From Cognatiyoonia koreensis (GTDB lineage: Bacteria > Pseudomonadota > Alphaproteobacteria > Rhodobacterales > Rhodobacteraceae), in the NCBI RefSeq assembly GCF_900109295.1, contig NZ_FOIZ01000001.1, positions 310,001-374,000 of the forward strand: a stretch of 64,000 nt of DNA, given 5' to 3'. The notes beneath the pieces were generated by a model. The model was given only the letters and a program-made list of their open reading frames with translations. It was not told where the DNA came from and did no database searches. The position numbers and the translations under genes were made by a program. Below, piece by piece: positions 28,627 through 36,425 of this stretch (positions are counted from its first letter, which is position 1; each line of letters begins with the position of its first letter).

Positions 28627-28640
28627 ATGATAATTATCAT
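28627..28640. promoter_or_regulatory. Perfect palindrome between divergent Spy-like and Crp-type genes
   Basis: ATGATAATTATCAT is a perfect 14-bp palindrome ending 3 nt before the proposed GTG start of the Crp-type gene and about 50 bp upstream of the Spy-like gene. The half site (GATAAT) resembles iron-box elements, but no family assignment can be made. Confidence 0.45.
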
Positions 28641-28643
28641 GTT

Positions 28644-29192
28644 GTGGAAAACTTTTTAGATACACTCTTCGAGGGTGCAGACGTCCAGCAAAAGGACCCG
28701 AATACGTATCTGTTCCTCGCGGGAGACGCAGTGCGCTTTGTGCATCTCATTGAAGACGGGGCCGTTCATCTCGAGAGATTGCAAATCAATGGGCAGGTGA
28801 TGTGTTTTCAATGGGCGCGTCCAGGTGATGTCCTCGCAGAGGCCTCGATCTATGCGGAAGCCTATCATTGCAATGCCAGGATTGTGGAATCTGCGCGAGT
28901 GCGGAGGCTGTCTGTCAAACGATTGATCAAACGATTGGAAGCTGAGCCCAGTTTATCGTGGGCTTGGCAGGCGCGGTTGGCCCGGACAGTCCAAATGACG
29001 CGCCTTCTTGCAGAAATCAGGGGGCTGAAGACGGTCGAGCAACGCCTAGACGCCTGGATGGACCATAGTGGAGCTCTACCCACCAAGGGACAATGGCAGA
29101 ACGTGGCACGGGAATTGGCGGTCTCGCCGGAGGCCTTCTATCGAGAGATTGCCCGACGTCGCTTACACAAGGCGAACGCCGGATCGGACTAA
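28644..29192 (+). CDS. Short Crp/Fnr-family regulator
   Basis: A 182-residue regulator. A cyclic-nucleotide-binding-like beta barrel occupies about residues 15-100 (FLAGDAVRFVHLIEDGAVHLERLQINGQ...ARPGDVLAEASIYAE). A dimer helix and a compressed C-terminal helix-turn-helix follow (WQNVARELAVSPEAFYREIARRR). It is 30-50 residues shorter than typical Crp proteins and has almost no wing after the recognition helix. No cysteine set for an Fe-S cluster is present. GTG start. Probably controls the divergent Spy-like gene. Confidence 0.78.
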   Translation: MENFLDTLFEGADVQQKDPNTYLFLAGDAVRFVHLIEDGAVHLERLQINGQVMCFQWARPGDVLAEASIYAEAYHCNARIVESARVRRLSVKRLIKRLEAEPSLSWAWQARLARTVQMTRLLAEIRGLKTVEQRLDAWMDHSGALPTKGQWQNVARELAVSPEAFYREIARRRLHKANAGSD

Positions 29193-29360
29193 CTAATCGC
29201 AGCCGACCCTGGCCTTATTCTCAAGATGCTGTGGTCGCAGCCCGCTTTGTGGTCATTCGCTGCAAGCGCGCAACGCGGACTTTGTTGAACTTACCAATCG
29301 CGGGACGTTGTTGTCTTTGAATCCAACAGCATCAATTTCCGCTTCTGGTCCACGAGGGGA

Positions 29361-29831
29361 TCAATCAGTTCTGTGGACAGACGCCGCAAAGCAACCGGGC
29401 TTCGCATTGTGAAGGTGAATGTAGGCGATCTCTGGCTTCTCGAGTGCCTTGGAGATTACTGACGACACCGTATTGCCCGGAACGACATCGGCATCGACCA
29501 TCATGTGATCGAAGTCGAACAGACGAACGGAAATCAACCGGGATCGAATGACATCCGGCACATCGTTTATTGCGATCTCGGCTTGCTCGACATGTTCTCT
29601 TACAAAGATCGCATGGCTCGCCTGATACGGGCTTTTCTCGGGCTGATGCGCGTAGTTCAGAAGGATGACGGTCTCCCCGACTTCGGCTTCAGCCATGCTT
29701 ACGCGACAGGGTGTTCCGGGCTTTGCAGTCACGACTTGCCGACATGCCTGATGTTCCGCGAGTTCAGCATTAGTCATCTCAAAAAGGTGTTCGAACTCGG
29801 TCTTTGGCAGGGCTTTGATTTGGAAGTTCAT
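29361..29831 (-). CDS. DUF1203 domain protein
   Basis: A 156-residue protein with the DUF1203 pattern: FQIKALPKTEFEHLF at the start, CRVSMAEAEVGETVILLNY in the centre, then SPYQASHAIFVRE and the end IHLHNAKPGCFAASVHR. No signal peptide or membrane segment. Function unknown. It stands alone, with no close neighbours on its strand. Confidence 0.82.
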   Translation of the reverse strand: MNFQIKALPKTEFEHLFEMTNAELAEHQACRQVVTAKPGTPCRVSMAEAEVGETVILLNYAHQPEKSPYQASHAIFVREHVEQAEIAINDVPDVIRSRLISVRLFDFDHMMVDADVVPGNTVSSVISKALEKPEIAYIHLHNAKPGCFAASVHRTD

Positions 29832-30258
29832 GGGTGGAGCGCTCCTATTGTGTCACTCTCCGAATACGAAATCCAAACCCGTCGGGGCGACCCGATACTT
29901 GCTCTATCGTCCGCGTGCAGTCGTTGAGACCAGTTGCAGCATTGGTCGAAGTGGACTCTTCCAGCACTTTTGCCGTGCAGATCACGAAAGGCCGGTTCGC
30001 GGCGTATCGACTTTCGCTTTACCGCGCACGAACTGGTAACATGCGGAACAAAGCAGACCTAGCCGTGCACGTCGAGAGGTTCGCTTTTGGATTTCTGGTT
30101 AAGAAACGGTACTGCGTTCATTTCAAATGAAGGACCGAGAGGGCATCATTCGTTCCAATGTGTGATGCCGCAGCAGCGCCCATTCCACCACCGACACAGT
30201 TCCTTAAGGGCTGATGTGAAATATGGCGGTGATTGTCACTCAAGACACAGGTTAGATA
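29832..30258. other. Gene-free stretch before the globin
   Basis: No convincing coding frame on either strand. It must hold the promoters of the DUF1203 gene and of the globin-cyclase pair. No clear -35/-10 pair or FNR-type palindrome is visible. Confidence 0.5.
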
Positions 30259-30678
30259 ATGCTGTCCCAGACTCAGGTTGATTTGATCCGGACCTCTGCA
30301 GAGGTTCTTGCTGAAGCAAATGTTGCAGCAACGAATGTATTTTATGCGAACCTTTTTAGGGTTGCACCTGGTGTCCGCAACCTCTTTTCAGAAGATATGT
30401 TTGAGCAAAGTGAAAAGCTGTGGAACACAATTGTGAAGGTGGTCGAAAGCGCAAGAGACCTAACAGAAATCGAAGCCGATCTTCACGCGCTCGGCGCACG
30501 ACACGTCCACTATGGAGCAGAGCCTGGCCACTACGTCGTCGTCACGGATGTTCTGATTCAAACGATTTCCTCGATGATGGAAGATAAATGGACCGACGAA
30601 ACCCAAGCCGCCTGGAAAACAGCTTTGGAGGCTGTCTGCGCAACCATGCTTGAAGGCGCAGCGCAGCGTGTCGCTTAG
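30259..30678 (+). CDS. Single-domain globin
   Basis: A 139-residue globin with no other domain. The start QVDLIRTSAEVLAEANVAATNVFYANLF is a globin A-B helix pattern. H82 in GARHVHYGAEPGHY is the probable proximal haem ligand, and Q50 in FEQSEKLWNTIVK lies near the distal E7 position. Length and features resemble bacterial haemoglobins (Vitreoscilla type) and sensor globins. The next gene, a GGDEF-EAL enzyme, overlaps its 3' end, so the globin may serve as a haem-based O2 or NO sensor for that enzyme rather than an O2 store. Detoxification of NO would need a reductase, which is not present. Confidence 0.9.
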   Translation: MLSQTQVDLIRTSAEVLAEANVAATNVFYANLFRVAPGVRNLFSEDMFEQSEKLWNTIVKVVESARDLTEIEADLHALGARHVHYGAEPGHYVVVTDVLIQTISSMMEDKWTDETQAAWKTALEAVCATMLEGAAQRVA

Positions 30679-32476
30679 TAAGTTAGTAGAAGGCACCTCG
30701 GTCGAGAGCCTTACACGAAGGTGCCTGACCCAGCTCGTTCAAGATGCATGCAGGCTACAGGTCTTGAGCCACAAGTTCGCACTGCTGAGTGTCGCGTCTG
30801 ACACCTTGAGCCGCGACATGCTTGCCAGCCAGTTTCGAGCCCGTGAAGCGTTACAAGAGTTCTTGGCAACCCGGTCAAGCCTTAGAAATTCTCAAGCGAG
30901 CCTTCTCAGTGGATGCGATGCAGCACTTTCAAAGATGATTTCAGAGGCGTTCTCGCGCGAGAACGAAGCGATTTACGATTGTTTTGAGATGATCGCACGT
31001 AGTATCTGTTCGTCGCTTTCACGCGGCGAGGCCCCTTCTCGAGCTGATCTTTCTGAGCTAATTCAACTGGTGGTATGTCAGTTGTCTGATGCGAATAACG
31101 CCATCTTAGCGGCGGCGCAGTTCATCGCCGATACGGCCCAAACCGATACGGAAAAGCTCGCACTCATAGATCAACTAACGGGCTTGCCAAACCGACGCGC
31201 TTTGGAAGACGAGTTGGCTCGGAGGGAGACGACAGGCTTGCCTGAGGGCACGGCTGCTATCATGCACGTCGACTTGGATTTGTTCAAAAAGATCAATGAC
31301 ACCATCGGGCACGCCGCCGGAGATGCTGCGTTGAAACATGCAACGGATGCGATGGCATCCACCTTGCGAAACGACGACTTCTTGGCGCGTATTGGCGGCG
31401 ACGAGTTCGTTCTGGTGCTTTATGGTCCAAGCACCGAAGAGTATCTGGCGCTACGTGCCGATCAGATCATTGAGAATATTTCGACCGCGTTTTTGTTTAA
31501 CGGCAAGAGGCACCGGATCGGTGCAAGTATCGGAATTGCTGTCAAAGCCAAGGCTGATGGCACCTCTCTTGCCAAGTGTGTGATAAATGCTGACTTAGCG
31601 TTGTATCACGCAAAGAATGCCGGGCGAGGCACTTCTCGGTTTTTCACGCCGTTCTTGCGTATCCAGCAAGATCAGAAAGCCGATCTACAGTCCCAGATCA
31701 GCCTGGGAATCGATACCCATCAATTCGAGCCCTTTTTTCAGCCGCAGGTCGAGGGCAGGACGGGTAAACTCGTCGGCCTTGAGGCCCTCGCGCGCTGGCA
31801 TCATCCCACACGAGGCCTACTCGCTCCGTTTCATTTCTTGCAAGCCGCTCAAGAGGCAGCCCTACTCGAAAAGCTAGATGAGTACCTCATGGCGCGGACC
31901 TTCGCATCGATGAGGCGTTGGGTTGATGATGGGCTGAATATTCCTCAGGTGTCGATCAACTTGACGGGGTCGCGATTGCTTGAGGAAAACCTGGTCGATT
32001 CGATGCTTTCTGCAATCGACAAAAGCAATTTGTCGCCATCCATGATTGGGATTGAGATTCTTGAAAGCGCGATGATCGACAATGAATCGAAACAGATAAT
32101 GGACAGTATAGCAGGCTTGGCTGAAGCTGGTTTCAAGCTGGAATTGGATGACTTCGGCACTGGCCACGCGTCGATTTCAAATCTGAAGAATTTCAAAGTT
32201 GATCGTATCAAGATTGATCGAAGTTTCGTGAAAGACATCCACCTTTATCCCGAATTATGTAAAATTACAGGCGCGATGATCGGATTGGCTCATGCCCTCA
32301 GGGTGGATGCCCTGGCGGAAGGGGTCGAGACACCCGAAGAGCGTCTCGTCTTGAATGCGCTCGGCTGCGACCACTTCCAAGGCTACGGAGTATCACGCCC
32401 AATACCCAATTCTGAAATACCGCGCTGGCTTCGACGGACGCAAGAAAAGAAGGCGTTACCGCCAATTCGAAAGTAA
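30668..32476 (+). CDS. GGDEF-EAL c-di-GMP cyclase/phosphodiesterase
   Basis: About 602 residues if GTG 30668 is used (a TTG at 30650 is an alternative). The first 160 residues are helical with no membrane segment or known sensor. The GGDEF domain is intact (RIGGDEF near residue 243) with an RxxD inhibitory site (RNDD) five residues before it. The EAL domain also keeps its catalytic residues: EAL in GLEALARW, Asn in SINLTG, Glu in EILES, DDFGTG, Lys in DRIKIDRSF, AEGVET and the Gln in HFQGYG. Both synthesis and breakdown of c-di-GMP are therefore possible. The gene overlaps the globin gene, so the N-terminal helical region probably docks with the globin. Confidence 0.92.
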   Translation: MSLSKLVEGTSVESLTRRCLTQLVQDACRLQVLSHKFALLSVASDTLSRDMLASQFRAREALQEFLATRSSLRNSQASLLSGCDAALSKMISEAFSRENEAIYDCFEMIARSICSSLSRGEAPSRADLSELIQLVVCQLSDANNAILAAAQFIADTAQTDTEKLALIDQLTGLPNRRALEDELARRETTGLPEGTAAIMHVDLDLFKKINDTIGHAAGDAALKHATDAMASTLRNDDFLARIGGDEFVLVLYGPSTEEYLALRADQIIENISTAFLFNGKRHRIGASIGIAVKAKADGTSLAKCVINADLALYHAKNAGRGTSRFFTPFLRIQQDQKADLQSQISLGIDTHQFEPFFQPQVEGRTGKLVGLEALARWHHPTRGLLAPFHFLQAAQEAALLEKLDEYLMARTFASMRRWVDDGLNIPQVSINLTGSRLLEENLVDSMLSAIDKSNLSPSMIGIEILESAMIDNESKQIMDSIAGLAEAGFKLELDDFGTGHASISNLKNFKVDRIKIDRSFVKDIHLYPELCKITGAMIGLAHALRVDALAEGVETPEERLVLNALGCDHFQGYGVSRPIPNSEIPRWLRRTQEKKALPPIRK

Positions 32477-32932
32477 CGCCCCATTTCTGCGAAACGTTAG
32501 CGCACCCTTTGGAAACCATTCCATTCAAGATGGCAGCAAAACGGAGTAGTCGAGCGTTACGTAGAGAATTACGCCGGCCTGAACCATAATTTCGGTAAGA
32601 GTTCTATCACGTTGCCTTGACCAGACACGCGCTGCAGCTCAGAAATTGTGCAGACTGGGCCCATTGCGGCCCTCGGAGGCAGCGCAGCATCCTAAGAGAT
32701 TGGCAGTTCTAGGATTAAACGAACGGCCCATAGCGGACGTTGGACCGGACAATCGACGCTGCATTGCAGCATCCCGATGCCAACATGGGCTAAGTTGCGC
32801 TGTAAGCCGACAATTCAGCTTTGCATAGTCCATAGCCGTCAACTGCAAGCAGTTATGCTCCTATTTGATGAAGAACAAAATGTTGGTGAAGAAAGGTACT
32901 GAAAGTGAAGCTCAACAACTAAAAGTCTTGTG
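32477..32932. other. Gene-free stretch with a degenerate direct repeat
   Basis: No coding frame is convincing. Two 19-bp segments (32658-32676 and 32725-32743), both beginning GGCCCAT, agree at 15 of 19 positions. Composition shifts here from GC-rich to the AT-rich cassette that follows. The repeat may be a remnant of a larger dispersed element. Confidence 0.4.
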
Positions 32933-33727
32933 TCAGAGAAGCTGAAGTACTCGAGCGCATGCTAAACCCTCACCCTGAAACCTCAACAATTTAGACTTTG
33001 CATTGTTGTCAAATTGAACAGCGTGTTCATTGGCGCTAATAAGGGAAAGCTGGAATCTCTTGATGGGCAAAGCAAGCGCTGCATAGTCCGGATCGAAACA
33101 AAAGTAAGGGTCCGAGTCTGCCAAAAACATATTCACCTGCGTGAGCAAATCCATCTGCTCGAATGAATAGAAGGGTCCTATATCGTTTAGTTCAATGTAA
33201 CTGTCTTGCTTATATTGGTACCAGTCTCTCTGTTTTTTCAACCATTCATAGGGCAGTTCGCCCTCAATTTCTTGACTGAGAAGTACATCCAACCCGTTGA
33301 GGTACTTCTTTGCAAAAAATATCGTTAGATCATGATCACTTTTGGCGTTCTTGTTTGATACTTTTTCAACTGCCTCACCATTTAGACACAAAGTTGTGAA
33401 TACTCGGTTGGCTCGAAGTATGCAGCGGTTTCGCAACAGTAATTCTGCTCGAAGCAGGTAATAGTTTGCATAATATAGCTGAACGACCGGCCAAGTTTGA
33501 CGTCCTTTCGAAATGCCTGAAAGAGCCGAGAACAGCGAAACAGCTCCTTTAAACAGAAAGCTCCTTGCGTCTAAACCACAGAACTTTCGAAAAGCCGTCG
33601 CTTGACCACGATTGAGAACTATCCCCGTCGCATTATCTTGAAACTGCTTAATAGCCTCAGGATTTGTGCACCCCAAGAGACTTTCAAAGTAAATTTGCGT
33701 CTTCAACCGATCAGAACTTAAATTCAT
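32933..33727 (-). CDS. Unrecognised protein paired with the DGQHR protein
   Basis: About 264 residues, soluble and mostly helical, with no signal peptide or membrane segment and no match I recognise. A block WPVVQLYYANYYLLRAELLL looks like a helix of HEPN-type or YaaC-like proteins, but a clear HEPN RxxxxH motif is not seen. ATG 33727 lies inside the end of the DGQHR gene (17-nt overlap, ending TTCTGA), with AAGG/GGGG upstream. The tight overlap implies coupled translation and joint function. The sequence is clearly more AT-rich than surrounding genes, a sign of transfer. Confidence 0.7.
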   Translation of the reverse strand: MNLSSDRLKTQIYFESLLGCTNPEAIKQFQDNATGIVLNRGQATAFRKFCGLDARSFLFKGAVSLFSALSGISKGRQTWPVVQLYYANYYLLRAELLLRNRCILRANRVFTTLCLNGEAVEKVSNKNAKSDHDLTIFFAKKYLNGLDVLLSQEIEGELPYEWLKKQRDWYQYKQDSYIELNDIGPFYSFEQMDLLTQVNMFLADSDPYFCFDPDYAALALPIKRFQLSLISANEHAVQFDNNAKSKLLRFQGEGLACARVLQLL

Positions 33728-34760
33728 CCCCAGCCTTTGCACTTCGCAGTAGTCCACGCTCGAAATGTTCGGTTACTCTCTTGCGGGCCGTTTTCCCATC
33801 CATCCCTTTGAGATCTTCCCATGTCAAAGCATCCGACGCATCTATATCTAGAACTTTGGTCATGAATTCTTTCGAAAAATCGCCCTCTTCTGCGCACTTG
33901 AAAACCAGTTTTCCAAGTAAGAAGTCTACGGCACCATTGAAACCGGCTGCTTTGAAAAAAGGATTTTGTGATGACTTTGTCCAGATTTCGGCCTCGGTGT
34001 ACGCGGTTTTCAGAACATCGAAATAGTTTTTAATGACAGTTTGTTGATGCTCGAGCGTCTTAAGCTTACGCAGATAAAATTCTCCGTCCATCTCTAAGCT
34101 TGGCTTAAATGCAGTTACAAAGGTGGACAGCTCTATTTTTCCGGAACCTCTTGTTGCACCAGGGAATTTGATCAAACGATAAAGTGGTGAGTTCTCATCA
34201 TCATTGAGGTGTGAAGCGATGTCTTTGGCCCTGTTGATTGCATGCTTGGGATCACTTGCGGTTTCTCCGAACAGGTCAAACAAGAGGCTTTTCGGGACCG
34301 GACGTTGCTCAGTATTAATGTTTAGAAAGATGGTCGCGGCCTGCTTTGTGGATAGTCCAATACACATCGTTACGATGAGGTCACGTTCGCTAACGCTATC
34401 GTCTATTTCCATCGCTGCTTCCAAGCCTGCCAGCCGGTGCTGTCCGTCAATAGCCTGCGCGGCTTCGGAAATGAGAGGGAATGCTATCGTGCCATCCTTG
34501 AGGACAATGAGCTTCGGTTTTTCATTCCAGTTCAAAATGAAGGAGTTAAAGAAGGTGTTGCCATCCAGAATGTAATCCCGAACACTTTCAATCCGTCTAC
34601 GGCTTAGCGGCCGCTGAACAGCTCCATCTTCATCATCTTTCCCGCGGACGGCTACATAGTATAGGTGGACCAAGTCTTTGACAGGCATCGAAAAGGTATA
34701 TGCAACTATATCGTCAAGCTTGACAGTGATGCACTTGGCCTTGAATTTTTTGTCTGGCAC
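33711..34760 (-). CDS. DGQHR-domain protein (DndB-like)
   Basis: A 349-residue protein with the hallmark AIDGQHRLAGL at residues 103-113 (DGQHR 105-109). Downstream conserved stretches are MCIGLSTKQAATIFLNINTEQRPVP and LFDLFGE. DGQHR proteins include DndB, the regulator of DNA phosphorothioate modification, and many orphan members of mobile or defence loci; the fold is ParB/Srx-like. No dndA, C, D or E gene is in the window. GTG start at 34760 with AAAGG upstream. AT-rich like its partner gene, so both were probably acquired together. Function in this pairing is unknown; a role in defence or DNA modification is a guess. Confidence 0.85.
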   Translation of the reverse strand: MPDKKFKAKCITVKLDDIVAYTFSMPVKDLVHLYYVAVRGKDDEDGAVQRPLSRRRIESVRDYILDGNTFFNSFILNWNEKPKLIVLKDGTIAFPLISEAAQAIDGQHRLAGLEAAMEIDDSVSERDLIVTMCIGLSTKQAATIFLNINTEQRPVPKSLLFDLFGETASDPKHAINRAKDIASHLNDDENSPLYRLIKFPGATRGSGKIELSTFVTAFKPSLEMDGEFYLRKLKTLEHQQTVIKNYFDVLKTAYTEAEIWTKSSQNPFFKAAGFNGAVDFLLGKLVFKCAEEGDFSKEFMTKVLDIDASDALTWEDLKGMDGKTARKRVTEHFERGLLRSAKAGDEFKF

Positions 34761-34954
34761 GAAAAACGCCTTTCTTGAGCATGGTGGGCGGGAGCATTCT
34801 TTCCACCGTTTAATATGTTCTGTTCACTTAAGCTAGCTATCCGATCATGCGCTTGATTTTCCGTAAACCGAGGCCTGCTTGACGGACGTCTACCTTGGCT
34901 TTTTATAGCCGCAGCGAAAGTCCGGTTTCCGCCCTCTGTCAGCCTCCCACACAA

Positions 34955-34982
34955 CAAAAAAACCCCGGACTTTCGTCCGGGG
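34955..34982 (-). terminator. Intrinsic terminator of the pyrophosphatase gene
   Basis: CCCCGGAC-TTTC-GTCCGGGG (stem at 34963-34970 and 34975-34982), followed on the minus strand by a run of seven T (34962-34956). Strong rho-independent terminator 30 nt past the stop of the manganese pyrophosphatase. Confidence 0.9.
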
Positions 34983-35012
34983 CTTCTCATTATCGCGCCG
35001 GTTTCCCGTCCG

Positions 35013-35930
35013 TCACACCTTCAAATTCGGAATGATCTGTTTCTTCCGGCTCATCACGCCGGGCAGCACGACCGTGTCGCTGGTGACGGTTGCGCCGAAG
35101 GACGCTTCGGCTACGCTTTTTGACAGGTCGTTGGGGATGAACATTGTCGCTTCCTCGTTCAGGATGTCCACGACGAAGAGCAGGACCTGATCGACTCCGT
35201 CTTGGGTGGCGACGGCGGGCATGGCGGCCATGATGCTGTCCTTGCGGTCGAGCACGATCTTGGGCGCGGTCGTTTCCAGCACGGAGACCCGGAATTTCGT
35301 GTCACCCACGGCGTATTCCTTGGAATCCATCCGCAGCAGTTCCGCGTCCGAAAACGCCGAGACGTCCGATTTTGCGGCAAACATTTCGCTCGCGTAGCTG
35401 TGCAGGTCGATGCCCAGATCGGCGGCCAGCTTTTGCGCCAGCGCCTTGTCTGTGTCTGTCGTGGTGGGCGAGCGGAATTCGAGCGTGTCCGAGAGGATGC
35501 AGGACAGCATCAGCCCCTTGATCCCTTCGGGCATGTGGTCTGCGTGATCGCCCATCAGGTCGTGCATGATGGTCGCCGTGCAGGCCAGCGGCCGGATGGT
35601 GATGTCGATCGGCCCTTTGGTTTCCAATCCGCCGACCAGTTTGTGGTGGTCGATGATTGCCTGCACGTCCGCGCCGTTGATGTTGGCGGGCAGTTCGGCC
35701 GGGTTGTTCGTATCGACGATCACGCATGCCTGGTTGTCGGCGACGTCTGCGATGATCTCGGGTATTTCGAACCCCCAGCGCTGCGCCACAAACGCCGCTT
35801 CGGTGTTTGGTGTGCCAAGCAGGACAGCCTTGGCGTCCGTGCCCATGTGGTTGAGGAACCATTCCCAGATCAGGGGAGAGCCCGTGCTGTCGGTGTCAGG
35901 GGATTTGTGGCCGAAAACGAGAGTGGTCAT
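35013..35930 (-). CDS. ppaC: Manganese-dependent (family II) inorganic pyrophosphatase
   Basis: A 305-residue DHH-family enzyme hydrolysing pyrophosphate to phosphate. The metal motif FGHKSPDTDST is at residues 6-16, IVDTNNPAEL holds the second set and DHHKLVGG the DHH box. A C-terminal DHHA2 domain ends SRKKQIIP, the substrate-binding SRKKQ. It is of standard length. It is monocistronic, closed by a strong terminator. Confidence 0.96.
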   Translation of the reverse strand: MTTLVFGHKSPDTDSTGSPLIWEWFLNHMGTDAKAVLLGTPNTEAAFVAQRWGFEIPEIIADVADNQACVIVDTNNPAELPANINGADVQAIIDHHKLVGGLETKGPIDITIRPLACTATIMHDLMGDHADHMPEGIKGLMLSCILSDTLEFRSPTTTDTDKALAQKLAADLGIDLHSYASEMFAAKSDVSAFSDAELLRMDSKEYAVGDTKFRVSVLETTAPKIVLDRKDSIMAAMPAVATQDGVDQVLLFVVDILNEEATMFIPNDLSKSVAEASFGATVTSDTVVLPGVMSRKKQIIPNLKV

Positions 35931-36053
35931 GTGACTGGTCTTTCACGCGATGGGTGTGGATTTCTGCGCCTTATAGGCTTGCCGCTGGTGGCTGTCACCC
36001 CGTTGCCGCGTTTGACGGCTATGCGTTGCGGTGATACGTTGGTGCCACCTGTT

Positions 36054-36147
36054 GAGGAGGACTCTGAAAATGGACATCCGCGGTTAATCGCCCCAGTTTT
36101 TGACCTTTTCGGACAGGAGTATCCTGACAATGGACCATCTGCACTGA
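36054..36147 (+). repeat. Diverged direct repeat, each unit with a ribosome site and a 5-codon frame
   Basis: Segments 36054-36075 and 36114-36135 agree at 17 of 22 positions and lie exactly 60 bp apart. Each has a purine-rich AGGAG site followed by ATGGAC and a stop after five codons (36070-36087 and 36130-36147). They precede a small basic gene at 36213. They could be short leader peptides or chance products of a duplication. Confidence 0.4.
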
Positions 36148-36212
36148 CGCCCGATCGGGCGAACCATTGGCCCGTCCGCGGGCCCCATGCCAATTTCCAT
36201 GGAGGTGCAAAG

Positions 36213-36389
36213 ATGCCTCGTAGCAAAACACGCAAACCCAAGTCCGCAACCAAGAGCGATGTAAGCCGTCGCACGCCGGAACGCCGACACGTCACTCCGA
36301 AATCGGCGCGCCGGCCGACCGGACTGGAACGGCGCAACCGACCGGATGCACGCCCCCCGAGGTTTCCGGGCCGTCTGGGTGGTCGTTAG
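36213..36389 (+). CDS. Small, strongly basic protein
   Basis: A 58-residue frame beginning MPRSKTRKPKSATKSDVSRR, with 18 Arg and 7 Lys, few hydrophobic residues and a C-terminus FPGRLGGR. A good ribosome site, GGAGGTG, lies 7 nt before the ATG. It is probably disordered and might bind nucleic acid or the ribosome; I recognise no family. A GC-rich hairpin at 36396-36419 follows. Confidence 0.5.
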   Translation: MPRSKTRKPKSATKSDVSRRTPERRHVTPKSARRPTGLERRNRPDARPPRFPGRLGGR

Positions 36390-36395
36390 AACCAG

Positions 36396-36419
36396 CCCCC
36401 GTCCAGCAATGGGCGGGGG
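36396..36419. terminator. GC-rich hairpin between the basic-protein gene and the lipoprotein gene
   Basis: CCCCCGTCC-AGCAAT-GGGCGGGGG gives a 9-bp stem with one G-U pair, placed where the two convergent genes end. No T-run, so it is a possible bidirectional terminator only. Confidence 0.4.
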
Positions 36420-36425
36420 TAGCGA

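Noticed and set aside
35202..36389. Long plus-strand open frame (395 residues) over the pyrophosphatase gene
   Set aside because: It is antisense to the clear family II pyrophosphatase; only its last 58 codons, which have a ribosome site, are plausible as a gene.
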